Counted from the stretch's first letter, positions 1 to 9,775 are shown. The stretch: DNA of 64,000 nt from Bacteroidota bacterium (GCA_018266575.1 JAFEAE010000016.1:124001-188000), one strand, 5' to 3'. Numbers and translations are program-made. Notes: generated by a model not told the origin, from the letters alone.

Positions 1-1
1 C

Positions 2-265
2 ATATATGCATTGCTTTTATTGCTTTGTGGGATTGCATACACTATTTTTGGATTGCATCTTGAAAAGAAAGCAAAAAATCCTGAAAAATTTGCACAAGCT
101 TTTGCCGGTTTAAAAAGAAAAAGTGTACTATCTATTTTATTATACGCTACTGCTTTAATTTTTGCTTTCATTAATACAACAGTTTCATGTGTTTTATTTT
201 TTGTGGTAGCGATTTTGTGGTTCATCCCCGACAAAAAAATAGAAAACATTTTGAGTGATGAATAA
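2..265 (+). CDS. TMEM175/DUF1211-type membrane protein, C-terminal part
   Basis: The reading frame is open to the left edge of the window, so this is the 3' end of a gene whose start lies outside. The visible part of about 88 residues holds hydrophobic segments separated by a short basic stretch (LEKKAKNPEKF) and ends in LWFIPDKKIENIL. That ending resembles the last helix and tail of the TMEM175/DUF1211 family, which in bacteria are potassium-conducting integral membrane proteins. The family call rests only on this C-terminal pattern and is tentative. The stop lies 9 bases before the next start, so the two genes are probably co-transcribed. Confidence 0.5.
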   Translation: MYALLLLLCGIAYTIFGLHLEKKAKNPEKFAQAFAGLKRKSVLSILLYATALIFAFINTTVSCVLFFVVAILWFIPDKKIENILSDE

Positions 266-274
266 ATTTTTTTG

Positions 275-880
275 ATGGATTATTCGCTCATTTTAAAAAA
301 TATTTCAAAACATATCCAGCTCAATACGCAGGAAGAAAAATATTTCACCTCACTGCTGAAAGAAAAAAAGATCAGGCGCAAACAATTTATACTTCGCGAA
401 AATGAAATTTGTCATCATTCTGTTTTTGTAACTAAAGGTTGCCTGCGTGGTTATAATATTGATCAGAATGGTTTTGAACACATACTTCAATTCGCTCCGC
501 CTGATTGGTGGATCGCCGATATGTACAGCCTGATTTCTCAAAAACCCGGTAACTTAAATATCGATGCGATCGAGCAAACAGAAGTGCTACTATTATCCCG
601 CAAAGACCAGGAAAAATTATTCATCGATGTTCCAAAGTTCGAGCGTTTTTTTCGCATACTCACGGAGAAATCGTTGGTAGCAAACCGCCAGCGTGTGCTG
701 GACAATATGAGCCTGACTGCATTACAGCGCTATGAAACCTTCTGCCATCATTATCCCACATTGATAGAACATCTTCCGCAAAAATTAATTGCTGCTTATA
801 TTGGTGTAACGCCGGAGTTTTTGAGTAAGGTAAAAGCAGATTATTTTAAGAAGCTTTCAAAGACAAGCTTTGAGCGGTGA
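275..880 (+). CDS. Crp/Fnr-family transcriptional regulator
   Basis: A 201-residue protein with an N-terminal cyclic-nucleotide-binding-type beta-barrel (about residues 15-125, with QFILRENEICHHSVFVTKGCLRGY) and a C-terminal winged helix-turn-helix (about 160-190, LPQKLIAAYIGVTPEFLSKV). This is the usual layout of the short Crp-like regulators that are abundant in Bacteroidota. The ligand is unknown, and there is no Fnr-type cysteine cluster. I chose the ATG at 275 over the TTG three bases upstream. It follows a TMEM175-like gene by 9 bases, so it may belong to the same transcript. Confidence 0.85.
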   Translation: MDYSLILKNISKHIQLNTQEEKYFTSLLKEKKIRRKQFILRENEICHHSVFVTKGCLRGYNIDQNGFEHILQFAPPDWWIADMYSLISQKPGNLNIDAIEQTEVLLLSRKDQEKLFIDVPKFERFFRILTEKSLVANRQRVLDNMSLTALQRYETFCHHYPTLIEHLPQKLIAAYIGVTPEFLSKVKADYFKKLSKTSFER

Positions 881-904
881 GCTATTAGCCATGAGCGTTT
901 AATA

Positions 905-970
905 GTAGCACAACCGATGAACGGATTGCGACGCAATGATGTTTAACCGGAGTTACTGAAGTTGGTATTA
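905..970 (-). repeat. Dispersed intergenic repeat, degenerate copy
   Basis: Read on the minus strand, this stretch contains CATCATTGCGTCGCA preceded by AACTTCAGTAACTCCGG. It matches the core of the dispersed family seen best at 43590-43672 and shares its left half with the copy at 20578-20650. Confidence 0.5.
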
Positions 971-973
971 TAC

Positions 974-1052
974 AAGTATGAACTATGAACTATAAGTTAT
1001 GAAGTATGAACTTAATGAGTAGAAATAATTCATAACTCATAGTTCATACTTT
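974..1052. terminator. Heptamer-built hairpin between convergent genes
   Basis: The left arm is a run of degenerate 7-mers (TATGAAC, TATGAAC, TATAAGT, TATGAAG, TATGAAC). The right arm at 1028-1051 is complementary, with 15 perfect pairs between 974-988 and 1037-1051, followed by a run of T. It lies between two convergent genes and probably stops transcription from the left, perhaps from both sides. Confidence 0.6.
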
Positions 1053-1691
1053 TTTTACATTTTTGTTATAGTACTTGCATGCAGGTTTTAACCCGCAAAT
1101 ATCACATTTAGGATTTCGGGCAAGGCAAGTATAACGCCCGTGAAGGATTATCCAGTGATGGGCTTTATGAATAAGTTCTTTTGGGATAAGCTCTACCAAC
1201 TGTTTTTCGGCAGCGAATGGCGTTTTTGCATTGATGGTTAAACCAATTCTTGCAGATACGCGGAATACGTGTGTGTCTACAGCCATATTCGGTTGCTGGT
1301 CTACTACGGAGGTAATAACATTTGCCGTTTTTCTTCCAACACCGGGCAACTGTACGAGCTCATCAACAGTCAATGGAACTTCGCCATGAAATTTTTCCAC
1401 CAGCATTTTTGCCATGCCGATGAGATGTTTTGTTTTGTTGTTAGGATAAGAAATGCTTTTGATGAACGGAAATAATTCATCAAACGTAGCATGGGAAAGG
1501 CTTGCAGGATCAGGATATTTTTCAAAAATAGTGGGAGTAGTAAGATTTACCCGCTTGTCGGTACACTGTGCTGATAATATAACGGCTACGAGTAACTGAA
1601 AAGGATTGTCGTATAACAATTCTGTTTCTGCGTCTGGGTTGTGTTCCTGAAAATAATTGAGTACAAATTGAAATCGCTCCTTTCTTGTCAT
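1044..1691 (-). CDS. nth: Endonuclease III
   Basis: A 215-residue DNA glycosylase/AP lyase for base-excision repair of oxidised pyrimidines. The helix-hairpin-helix LPGVGRKTANVITSV (about 114-128) carries the catalytic lysine, and the catalytic aspartate sits in VDTHVFRV. The C-terminal cysteines follow the family spacing C-x6-C-x2-C-x5-C (CLARNPKCDICGLKPAC) for the 4Fe-4S cluster. Length and all motifs are typical, so the enzyme should be active. It lies downstream of a small anti-sigma-like gene on the same strand. Confidence 0.97.
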   Translation of the reverse strand: MTRKERFQFVLNYFQEHNPDAETELLYDNPFQLLVAVILSAQCTDKRVNLTTPTIFEKYPDPASLSHATFDELFPFIKSISYPNNKTKHLIGMAKMLVEKFHGEVPLTVDELVQLPGVGRKTANVITSVVDQQPNMAVDTHVFRVSARIGLTINAKTPFAAEKQLVELIPKELIHKAHHWIILHGRYTCLARNPKCDICGLKPACKYYNKNVKKV

Positions 1692-1739
1692 TTATAAAAT
1701 TAATGACACGAATTTACGGGAATCAATAGTGCAAATAAA

Positions 1740-1991
1740 TCAGGAGTGATGAACAGGCTCTGTTGCAGATTCCCTGGCGTAGTTAATTACTTTTAAAACC
1801 ACTTCCATGCGTGGTGCTACTACCGTTTTGTCTAATTCGTTAACAGAGGATTGTAAAACCTGCATTTTTTCACGAAGTGTCCAGTCTTCCTGTAATGCGG
1901 TTTCAATTGCGGCTGTCAACTCTGGAGAAGACTCTTTGTACAAATACAATAGAAGATCCTCTGGTGTAAAGAGTGTCATAAGCGAAACCAT
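1740..1991 (-). CDS. Small anti-sigma-like hypothetical protein
   Basis: An 83-residue soluble protein with no membrane segment or signal peptide. The stretch EDLLLYLYKES...LREKMQVLQSSV resembles the duplicated N-terminal module of the anti-sigma protein at 10808-11956 (EEYFLLYTDNEL...LKEELMALQQSV). That suggests a stand-alone sigma-binding-type helical module, but this is an inference from one visual alignment. Start codons at 1991 and 1979 are both possible. No function is known to me. Confidence 0.6.
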   Translation of the reverse strand: MVSLMTLFTPEDLLLYLYKESSPELTAAIETALQEDWTLREKMQVLQSSVNELDKTVVAPRMEVVLKVINYARESATEPVHHS

Positions 1992-2144
1992 TTAATGTCC
2001 TAATTTTTCGAAGCAGTACTTTGAAACGTCCGTCATAATAAACGGGGTTTGCTCGTTCTTATTGTTCCTTCTGGAAAATTATTTAACAGGTTACGATTTG
2101 CTTTATAAAGGTAAGATGCTGATTGTCAATACGTGGTAAGAGGG

Positions 2145-2444
2145 TTATTTCTCATTCACCAGGAAAAGGTCTTCATTGTCCCGTTTCATATGATATTTTT
2201 CCCGTGCATACTTTTCAATAGTTGAAGGATCTGATTTTAGCTGATCGAGTTCCTTTTTAGTATTGGAGATCTGCTGTTGATAGTAAGCGCGGCTTTCTTC
2301 CAACGCTCTCAATTCATGCTTTTGCCTGAAATGGGTAGTAATAAAGTCACGATCGTCGAAGAATAACATCCAAATCATAAAGCCTGCTGCTGTAAGCAGG
2401 TATTTATTTTTTAGCCAGGATGGAATCCGATTGATCAGTTTCAT
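2145..2444 (-). CDS. Septum formation initiator (DivIC/FtsB family)
   Basis: A 99-residue bitopic division protein: a short basic cytoplasmic tail, one membrane helix (about residues 15-32, YLLTAAGFMIWMLFF), then a periplasmic coiled coil ending in the conserved EKYAREKYHMKRDNEDLFLV block. FtsB/DivIC proteins bridge FtsL and FtsQ in the divisome. I chose the ATG at 2444. The open frame extends 11 codons upstream, but that part runs through an inverted repeat, so it is unlikely to be coding. The gene follows enolase on the same strand. Confidence 0.9.
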   Translation of the reverse strand: MKLINRIPSWLKNKYLLTAAGFMIWMLFFDDRDFITTHFRQKHELRALEESRAYYQQQISNTKKELDQLKSDPSTIEKYAREKYHMKRDNEDLFLVNEK

Positions 2445-2464
2445 GTGGATAATGTATGATGATG

Positions 2465-2507
2465 GTTCATGGTTCATAGAAATCAGGCTCTCCTATGAAC
2501 CATGAAC
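2465..2507. repeat. Hairpin between eno and the DivIC-like gene
   Basis: The arms 2465-2478 (GTTCATGGTTCATA) and 2494-2507 are perfectly complementary over 14 bp and are themselves 7-mer repeats. It sits between eno and the downstream division gene and could attenuate readthrough. Confidence 0.6.
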
Positions 2508-2522
2508 TATTTGCTATCAGCT

Positions 2523-3905
<1,383 letters not shown>

Positions 3906-3911
3906 TTTTGG

Positions 3912-4018
3912 GTATCCGGCATTTGTCCTCTCTTCAACATCCTTGCGCCTGCCTGCCGGTAGGCAGGTCGCACTCTTGTACTATTGATATTCTATTCAAC
4001 ACTGGCCTATAATCCGCA
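3912..4018 (+). repeat. Dispersed repeat copy split by a palindrome
   Basis: This copy shares CCTCTCTTCAACATC, TCGCACTCTTGTACT and ATTCTATT in the same order as the reverse of 43590-43672. Where that copy reads TTGCGTCGC, this one is interrupted between TTGCG and TCGC by 20 extra bases (3948-3967). Confidence 0.75.
3948..3967. repeat. 20-bp palindrome CCTGCCTGCCGGTAGGCAGG
   Basis: A nearly perfect 20-bp palindrome that is much more GC-rich than its surroundings. It is inserted exactly inside the conserved core of the dispersed repeat around it, so it behaves as a nested element. Confidence 0.75.
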
Positions 4019-4075
4019 ACTTTTATTTTTTACAAAACGTAGCGTTGCTGCGCCGTTGCGAGAAACTCTGATTCT
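4019..4075 (+). repeat. Fragment of the CGCAAAG/GCGCCGTTGCGAG repeat family
   Basis: Contains GCGCCGTTGCGAGA, identical in its core to the end of the copy at 34795-34862 (TTAGCGCCGTTGCGAGA). It lies just past the 3' end of gldA. Confidence 0.4.
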
Positions 4076-4088
4076 TTCTGACTTCCGG

Positions 4089-5015
4089 TCATTCCGGCTT
4101 TCCGTCTTTGCTTGTCAAACTCCTGAACACATCTTCCAAACTCTGGCTTTCGCTTTGCAAAGAAACAATATTCAAATTATGTTGCAATGACAATTGCATT
4201 AATTGTTTGCGCACAGATTCCGGGTTTGTTGTTTCCAGTTTCCAATTTCCTGTTGCGGGTTGCTCCGCTTTTTCTACGTCCTGCAAATTTTTAATCAGCG
4301 ATTCATCCACATTTTCTTTGAACTGCACAATCACCGACTGGTTGTTTTTATTGGCATTTTGCAGGTTGCTCAATGTATCATCCGCAACAATTTTTCCCTT
4401 GTTTATGATAATAACACGGTCGCAAATCGCTTCAACTTCCTGTAATATATGAGATGAAAACAAAACCGTTTTTTCTTTGCCGAGATTTTTGATCACTTCA
4501 CGTATTTCGATGATTTGGTTGGGATCCAGGCCGCTTGTCGGCTCATCTAATATCAATACTTCAGGATCATGGATCAATGCAGCTGCAAGGCCAACACGTT
4601 GTTTGTACCCTTTTGATAATTGACCGATCTTTTTTTTGCCTTCAGGTGTCAAGCCGACAAGGTTGATCGTTTTTTCGATGACCGATGACCGATGGCCGAT
4701 GACTGAATGAACATCCGCTATAAATCCGAGATACTCCTTCACATACATATCATAGTACAAAGGGTTTGCTTCGGGCAGGTAACCGATTTTCTTTTTTGAT
4801 TCTATCGGTTGTGCGTTAACGTTAGTTCCGCATACAAAAGCATTACCTTCGGTTTGTTGCAAATAACCGGTAATGATTTTCATGGTGGTTGATTTTCCGG
4901 CACCATTCGGGCCAAGAAAACCAACGATCTCTCCTTTATTTACTGAAAAAGAAATTTGGTCAACCGCTTTTTGTTCGCCGTAGATTTTTGTGAGCCCTTT
5001 TACTTCAATTGACAT
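4089..5015 (-). CDS. gldA: ABC transporter ATP-binding protein, GldA-like
   Basis: A 308-residue ABC ATPase. Walker A is GPNGAGKST (about residues 35-43), the signature is LSKGYKQRVGLAAAL, Walker B is VLILDEPTSGLDP, and the H-loop is FSSHI. The start MSIEVKGLTKIYGEQKAVD and the roughly 90-residue C-terminal extension fit the gliding-motility ATPase GldA, which works with the GldF/GldG membrane subunits; neither is adjacent here. Residues about 102-113 (HSVIGHRSSVI) are encoded by a tandem 7-mer tract (4676-4710) and look like an insertion in the helical domain. The ATPase call is firm; GldA rather than another export ATPase is likely. Confidence 0.85.
   Translation of the reverse strand: MSIEVKGLTKIYGEQKAVDQISFSVNKGEIVGFLGPNGAGKSTTMKIITGYLQQTEGNAFVCGTNVNAQPIESKKKIGYLPEANPLYYDMYVKEYLGFIADVHSVIGHRSSVIEKTINLVGLTPEGKKKIGQLSKGYKQRVGLAAALIHDPEVLILDEPTSGLDPNQIIEIREVIKNLGKEKTVLFSSHILQEVEAICDRVIIINKGKIVADDTLSNLQNANKNNQSVIVQFKENVDESLIKNLQDVEKAEQPATGNWKLETTNPESVRKQLMQLSLQHNLNIVSLQSESQSLEDVFRSLTSKDGKPE
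4676..4710. repeat. Tandem 7-mer tract inside gldA
   Basis: Successive units CGATGAC, CGATGAC, CGATGGC, CGATGAC and TGAATGA lie in frame inside the gene. The tract resembles one arm of the intergenic 7-mer hairpins found elsewhere in the window. Confidence 0.8.
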
Positions 5016-5100
5016 GAATGTGGTTTACAATGCGAAAGTAACCAATTTACAAATTCGAAAATGTGAAAATGGCTTGATCGCTCAATAGGTGATTTACTTG

Positions 5101-5160
5101 CAAATATGAGCAGAATTTTAAGATTTAGCATTGAGTAATTGAGCCATTGACTAATTGCCA
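5101..5160. repeat. Short tandem repeat tract
   Basis: At about 5129-5160 the units ATTGAGTA, ATTGAGCC, ATTGACTA and ATTGCCAA form a degenerate 8-mer run. It lies between gldA and the small membrane protein gene. No coding potential is seen. Confidence 0.45.
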
Positions 5161-5163
5161 AAT

Positions 5164-5382
5164 TTAATTTTCATCATATTCCCCCTTCAATGCATAATAC
5201 CCGAAAATAACCAAACCAATTGCGGCAGGAATAAAAACGATGATAAAAACTATCCATTGGATTTTGGTATCGATCGTAGGTTTTTTCTCAATTTCGGACA
5301 TTCCTGTTTTTATCAAATAATACAAAGCTACCGGTGCAATAGCGATCCATAAAATCCCTGCAATCCTTCGTATTGAATTCAT
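5164..5382 (-). CDS. Small two-helix membrane protein
   Basis: A 72-residue protein with two predicted membrane helices (about residues 8-25, IAGILWIAIAPVALYYL, and 44-66, IVFIIVFIPAAIGLVIFG) and a charged loop between them. It starts 9 bases after the transporter gene stop on the same strand, so the two are almost certainly one transcript. Its place suggests an accessory subunit of the transporter, but nothing in its sequence shows this. Confidence 0.75.
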   Translation of the reverse strand: MNSIRRIAGILWIAIAPVALYYLIKTGMSEIEKKPTIDTKIQWIVFIIVFIPAAIGLVIFGYYALKGEYDEN

Positions 5383-5391
5383 GGTAATGAT

Positions 5392-6924
5392 TTAAATAGT
5401 ATCAAATGATTTTTTATTCTTTTCGTTTACATAGAGGATGCAAATGATCGCACCGACCAATGAAATAACGATCGGGTATGTTAATCCCACCAATTTATCG
5501 CTGGTATAAATGGTTGTAAGCAATGTTGCAAAAAACGGCGTCAATCCCCCGAATATCCCATTACCGATGTGATAAGGCAGCGACATGGATGTGTAACGGA
5601 TTTTCGTCGGGAACAATTCAACCAAAAAAGAAACGATTGGCCCGTAAGCAATGGTAACATTGAATATCATGATCGAAACAATAAACACCATTTTCCAATA
5701 ACCTGAATTCCCTAACGTCTTTGCAATTCTTATTTCAGGTTTAGTACTTGCATGGTCAATGTACAGCGTATCTTTCTTTGTTTCGGAAATGAACATTCCA
5801 TCATCATAAAAATTTTTTGTTACAGTTGTGCGTAGGGAATTTGATGAATTAGGGATCGGGGTTAATGTAGTTTTTACCTGCTGCAACTGTGCAATTTCTG
5901 TTTTGTTTTTTTCATCAGAGACTTGAAGTAATTGTGAAAACAAAAATCGGTAACTGATCGTAGCAAGAAGCATTCCCGCAACGATGATCCATTTTCTTCC
6001 TACTTTATCACTCCAGGTTCCGAACACAACAAAAAATGGTGTGGTAAAGAAAATTGCCCAGATCAAAATAGTTCGTGATTGATCGAAATCTATCTTACAA
6101 ACATTTTCAATAAACGATTGTGCATAGAATTGCCCGGTGTACCAGATAACACCTTGCGCCATTGTTGCACCAAATAAAGCAAGCAAAACCATTTTCAAAT
6201 TTTCTTTATGCGTGAAACTTTCTTTCAATGGATTTGAAGAAGTTTTCCCTTCTGATTTTAGTTTCATAAACAAAGGCGATTCATTCATCTTTAACCTGAT
6301 GTAGATAGAAACGCCAACGAGAATGATGGAAATTAGAAATGGAATTCGCCAACCCCAGTCGTTAAATTTTGCAATGGATTTTGTTTGATCGCTATCCAAT
6401 ACATGGCGGGTTAATAATATCACTCCGAGGGAAACAAAAAACCCGATAGACGCTGTGGTTTGTATCCACGATGTAAAATACCCGCGCCTGTGATCTGGCG
6501 AATGTTCCGCAACATAGATCGCTGCGCCGCCATATTCCCCGCCGAGTGCAAGCCCTTGCAATAACCGTAATATCAAAACAATTAGTGGCGCCGCAAAACC
6601 GATGGTTTCATATTTGGGCACAAGCCCGATCGCAAATGTAGAACCGCCCATAATGATGAGCGTTAGTAAGAAAGTATATTTTCTTCCAACCAAATCTCCC
6701 AGCCTTCCAAATACTAATGCACCAAACGGACGAACAATAAACCCGACAGCAAATGTTGCGAGTGTGGAAAGCAACGCCGCCGTAGGATTTGTTTTTGGAA
6801 AGAACTGGTTAGATATAACTGTGGCAAGGCTTCCGAAAATAAAAAAATCGTACCATTCGATTAATGTGCCTACGGATGAAGCTATAATTACTTTCCTGAT
6901 TCCTGATGTTTGGGAAGATGGCAT
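5392..6924 (-). CDS. MFS transporter, metabolite:H+ symporter type
   Basis: A 510-residue member of the major facilitator superfamily with about 12 membrane helices. IEWYDFFIFGSLA near the N-terminus, GRLGDLVGRKY (loop 2-3) and LQGLALGGEYGGAAIYVAEH are typical of the MHS (ProP/ShiA/KgtP) group of proton symporters for organic acids and betaines. A soluble insert of about 80 residues lies between two late helices (from about VSDEKNKTEIAQ to AKTLGNSGYW), which is longer than usual. I chose the ATG at 6924 because the MHS core begins right after it; an upstream start at 7008 is possible. It is divergent from acs, so a role in acetate or another short organic acid is plausible but unproven. Confidence 0.85.
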   Translation of the reverse strand: MPSSQTSGIRKVIIASSVGTLIEWYDFFIFGSLATVISNQFFPKTNPTAALLSTLATFAVGFIVRPFGALVFGRLGDLVGRKYTFLLTLIIMGGSTFAIGLVPKYETIGFAAPLIVLILRLLQGLALGGEYGGAAIYVAEHSPDHRRGYFTSWIQTTASIGFFVSLGVILLTRHVLDSDQTKSIAKFNDWGWRIPFLISIILVGVSIYIRLKMNESPLFMKLKSEGKTSSNPLKESFTHKENLKMVLLALFGATMAQGVIWYTGQFYAQSFIENVCKIDFDQSRTILIWAIFFTTPFFVVFGTWSDKVGRKWIIVAGMLLATISYRFLFSQLLQVSDEKNKTEIAQLQQVKTTLTPIPNSSNSLRTTVTKNFYDDGMFISETKKDTLYIDHASTKPEIRIAKTLGNSGYWKMVFIVSIMIFNVTIAYGPIVSFLVELFPTKIRYTSMSLPYHIGNGIFGGLTPFFATLLTTIYTSDKLVGLTYPIVISLVGAIICILYVNEKNKKSFDTI

Positions 6925-7008
6925 GACTGCTGTTGGTTTTGGTATTATGAATTTAATTATTCTATCATGCAGAAGAAAATTATCTGCAAATAATTTTTCA
7001 TTAGGCAT

Positions 7009-7210
7009 GCCATGTCTTTAACTAAATGATTAAATTTTTATGATGTTGCATACATGGCATACGTGATGACCCCGCGTCGACTGCACCTTAGCGTAAAACT
7101 TTGTTATATATATTCGCAAATGTTTTAACCAAATCTCTTCTAAAAAATCAGAAATAATAATTTATGTCTGATTAAATTTTAAATTTACCCTCTCAAAAAA
7201 GTATTGCCGT
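7009..7210. other. Intergenic region upstream of acs
   Basis: This region separates the divergent transporter and acs genes and must hold both promoters. I see one short inverted repeat (AATCAGA at 7146-7152 with TCTGATT at 7167-7173), which could be an operator, and no clear TAnnTTTG box. There is no coding potential. Confidence 0.4.
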
Positions 7211-9148
7211 ATGAGCTATCCATATCAGATCAAATCTTTAGACGAATACAAAGCAGCCTATAAAAAAAGTGAAGAAAACCCGGAAGCATTTTGGGGTGAG
7301 GTCGCAGAAAATTTTCAGTGGAGAAAAAAATGGAGCAAAGTACTGGAATGGAATTTTAAAGAACCAAATGTAAAATGGTTCACAGGTGCAAAACTGAACA
7401 TCACGGAAAATTGTATTGACAGGCACCTGGAAAGAATGGGCGAGAAGCCTGCTATCATCTGGGAGTCGAACAATCCTGAAGAAAGAGTCCGCATAGTAAC
7501 CTACAACCGGCTGCACAAGCGTGTTTGCCAGGTTGCACAAATGCTGAAAAATAACGGAGTAAAAAAAGGCGACCGTGTTTGTATTTACATGGGCATGGTT
7601 CCCGAGCTTGCTTATGCCGTACTGGGTTGCGCAAGGATCGGTGCAATACATAGTGTGGTGTTTGGAGGTTTCAGTGCGCAAAGTATTGCAGACAGGTTGT
7701 ATGATGCGCAGGCAGAATATATCATTACCTGCGATGGCGCTTACCGTGGTGGAAAAGATATTCCGTTAAAAAGTGTGATTGATGATGCATTGATCGGGAA
7801 CAGAACAGTGAAACGTGTGATCGTTTATACAAGAACAAGAACGCCTGTTTCGATGATCAAAGGACGTGATGTGTGGTGGGAAGACGAAATGGATTTTGCA
7901 GAAACACAGGTTGAGAAAGATGGAGTGGTTTCGTTTGCTGCCGAAGAAATGGATGCAGAAGACCCGCTGTTTATTTTATATACTTCCGGAAGCACCGGAA
8001 AACCAAAAGGTGTTGTACATACCTGCGGCGGTTATATGGTTTGGACGAGTTATACATTCGTAAATGTTTTTCAATATCAACCGGGTGATGTTCATTTTTG
8101 CACTGCTGATATTGGCTGGATTACAGGGCACAGTTATATTGTTTATGGACCGTTAAGTGCGGGTGCAACATCATTAATGTTTGAAGGCGTTCCTACATGG
8201 CCTGATGCAGGAAGGTTTTGGGATATTGTTGCAAAACATAAAGTGAATATTTTATATACTGCACCAACTGCGATCAGAAGCTTAATGGGTTTTGGATTAG
8301 AACCTTTAAAAGGAAAAGATCTTTCCTCATTAAAAACTTTGGGAACTGTTGGTGAACCGATCAATGAAGAAGCATGGCATTGGTACGATGAAAATATCGG
8401 AAAGAAAAAATGCCCGATCGTTGATACATGGTGGCAGACAGAAACCGGTGGAATATTAATTTCCAATCTCGCAGGAATTACGCCGGGCCGTGCATCGTGG
8501 GCTACTTTGCCATTGCCTGGAGTCCATCCATTATTGGTTGATGAAAATGGAAAAGAAGTAACCGAAAAAGATGAACATGGTTTGTACAAAGGAAACCTTT
8601 GCATCAAACATCCGTGGCCGGGAATTATCCGAACAACTTATGGCGACCATGAACGTTGCCGCACCAATTATTTCGCAACATATACCGACTTATATTTTAC
8701 CGGCGATGGTGCATTAAAAGATGATGAAGGGAATTTCCGGATTACGGGACGCGTAGATGATGTGTTGAATGTAAGCGGCCATCGCATAGGAACAGCCGAA
8801 GTAGAAAATGCTATCAACATGCATGCAGGTGTTGTTGAAAGCGCGGTAGTAGGTTATCCGCACGATATTAAAGGACAAGGCATTTATGCATACATCATTT
8901 ATACCGGTCACCAAATTGATCCGGAATTAAACCGGAAAGATATTTTGCAAACCGTTACCCGTGTTATCGGGCCGATTGCAAAGCCCGATAAAATTCAATT
9001 TGTTTCAGGGCTTCCGAAAACACGCAGCGGAAAAATTATGCGAAGGATTTTAAGAAAGATTGCAGAAGGCGAAACACAAAACCTTGGGGATACAACAACA
9101 TTGCTTGATCCTGCAATTGTGGATGAAATTAAGAATGGAAAGTTGTAG
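7211..9148 (+). CDS. acs: Acetyl-CoA synthetase (acetate-CoA ligase)
   Basis: A 645-residue adenylate-forming enzyme that turns acetate, ATP and CoA into acetyl-CoA, AMP and pyrophosphate in the cytoplasm. Motifs: the P-loop YTSGSTGKPKGVVHT (about residue 257), WWQTETGG (about 407), the hinge GRVDDVLNVSGHRIGTAEVE, and the C-terminal KTRSGKIMRR, whose last lysine region is the known acetylation site of Acs. Length matches the family. The ATG at 7211 gives the expected N-terminus. Propionate cannot be excluded as a substrate from sequence alone. The divergent MHS transporter may supply its substrate. Confidence 0.95.
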   Translation: MSYPYQIKSLDEYKAAYKKSEENPEAFWGEVAENFQWRKKWSKVLEWNFKEPNVKWFTGAKLNITENCIDRHLERMGEKPAIIWESNNPEERVRIVTYNRLHKRVCQVAQMLKNNGVKKGDRVCIYMGMVPELAYAVLGCARIGAIHSVVFGGFSAQSIADRLYDAQAEYIITCDGAYRGGKDIPLKSVIDDALIGNRTVKRVIVYTRTRTPVSMIKGRDVWWEDEMDFAETQVEKDGVVSFAAEEMDAEDPLFILYTSGSTGKPKGVVHTCGGYMVWTSYTFVNVFQYQPGDVHFCTADIGWITGHSYIVYGPLSAGATSLMFEGVPTWPDAGRFWDIVAKHKVNILYTAPTAIRSLMGFGLEPLKGKDLSSLKTLGTVGEPINEEAWHWYDENIGKKKCPIVDTWWQTETGGILISNLAGITPGRASWATLPLPGVHPLLVDENGKEVTEKDEHGLYKGNLCIKHPWPGIIRTTYGDHERCRTNYFATYTDLYFTGDGALKDDEGNFRITGRVDDVLNVSGHRIGTAEVENAINMHAGVVESAVVGYPHDIKGQGIYAYIIYTGHQIDPELNRKDILQTVTRVIGPIAKPDKIQFVSGLPKTRSGKIMRRILRKIAEGETQNLGDTTTLLDPAIVDEIKNGKL

Positions 9149-9218
9149 TAATAATGCCACAGATTCACAGATTAGTTACAATAATTTCGAACTAATCTGT
9201 GAATCTGTGGCATTATTA
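9149..9218. terminator. 29-bp perfect inverted repeat between acs and the transpeptidase gene
   Basis: The arms 9149-9177 and 9190-9218 are perfectly complementary over 29 bp with a 12-base loop. The arm contains CACAGATT twice, so it too is built from a tandem 8-mer. It starts right at the acs stop codon and lies between convergent genes, as expected of a bidirectional terminator. Confidence 0.8.
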
Positions 9219-9220
9219 TT

Positions 9221-9775
9221 TTATTTTTTTATAATCACTTTCGTTCCCACCGGAACGAGATCATATAACTCATCAACGTCTTCATTTTTTAAAGAGATAC
9301 ACCCGTTGGTCCAGTTCTGGTACATGTCCACTACATGCTCATCGTGTTGCCACGTGCCATGAATAGCAATGCCATTACCGATTTTCGCATTTTTCGGTAT
9401 TAATCCTTTTGCTTTACGGTCATTGAATTTTTCGTAATCGGCTTTTGTAGGATAATCAATATCCATCATCTTATCCCATTTTTCATGGCGGCGTTTTGAT
9501 ATGATATGATAAGTGCCTTCGGGCGTTTTTCGGTCGCCTTCCATCATTTTATCTTCTAATGATTTACTGCCGAAAACAACAGGATATGTGGCATACCATC
9601 CTTCTTTATCATACACTTGTAGTTCGTAACTCGATTTTATTACGACGATATAAACATCGCTCTCCAATTTATGCCTGAAAATATTTTTGTGAGAAACGCG
9701 CCGCGGATCGGCATCTCTGAAAGCAAACAGGCTTAGAGATAATAAGCCAAGAAGGAAAACTTTTTTCGCATCCAT
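9221..9775 (-). CDS. L,D-transpeptidase (YkuD domain)
   Basis: A 184-residue exported protein with a signal peptide (KKVFLLGLLSLSLFAF) and one YkuD domain (about 37-183). The catalytic signature is complete: the histidine in IAIHGTWQH and the cysteine in WTNGCISLKN. VVFGSKSLEDKMMEGDRKTPEGTY (read in two parts) is the usual substrate-loop region. Such enzymes form 3-3 peptidoglycan cross-links or attach proteins to the wall in the periplasm. The gene is alone on its transcript and has a hairpin over its start (9775-9830). Confidence 0.93.
   Translation of the reverse strand: MDAKKVFLLGLLSLSLFAFRDADPRRVSHKNIFRHKLESDVYIVVIKSSYELQVYDKEGWYATYPVVFGSKSLEDKMMEGDRKTPEGTYHIISKRRHEKWDKMMDIDYPTKADYEKFNDRKAKGLIPKNAKIGNGIAIHGTWQHDEHVVDMYQNWTNGCISLKNEDVDELYDLVPVGTKVIIKK

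Noticed and set aside
8143..8607. 154-codon open frame antisense to acs
   Set aside because: A shadow of a well-conserved gene.
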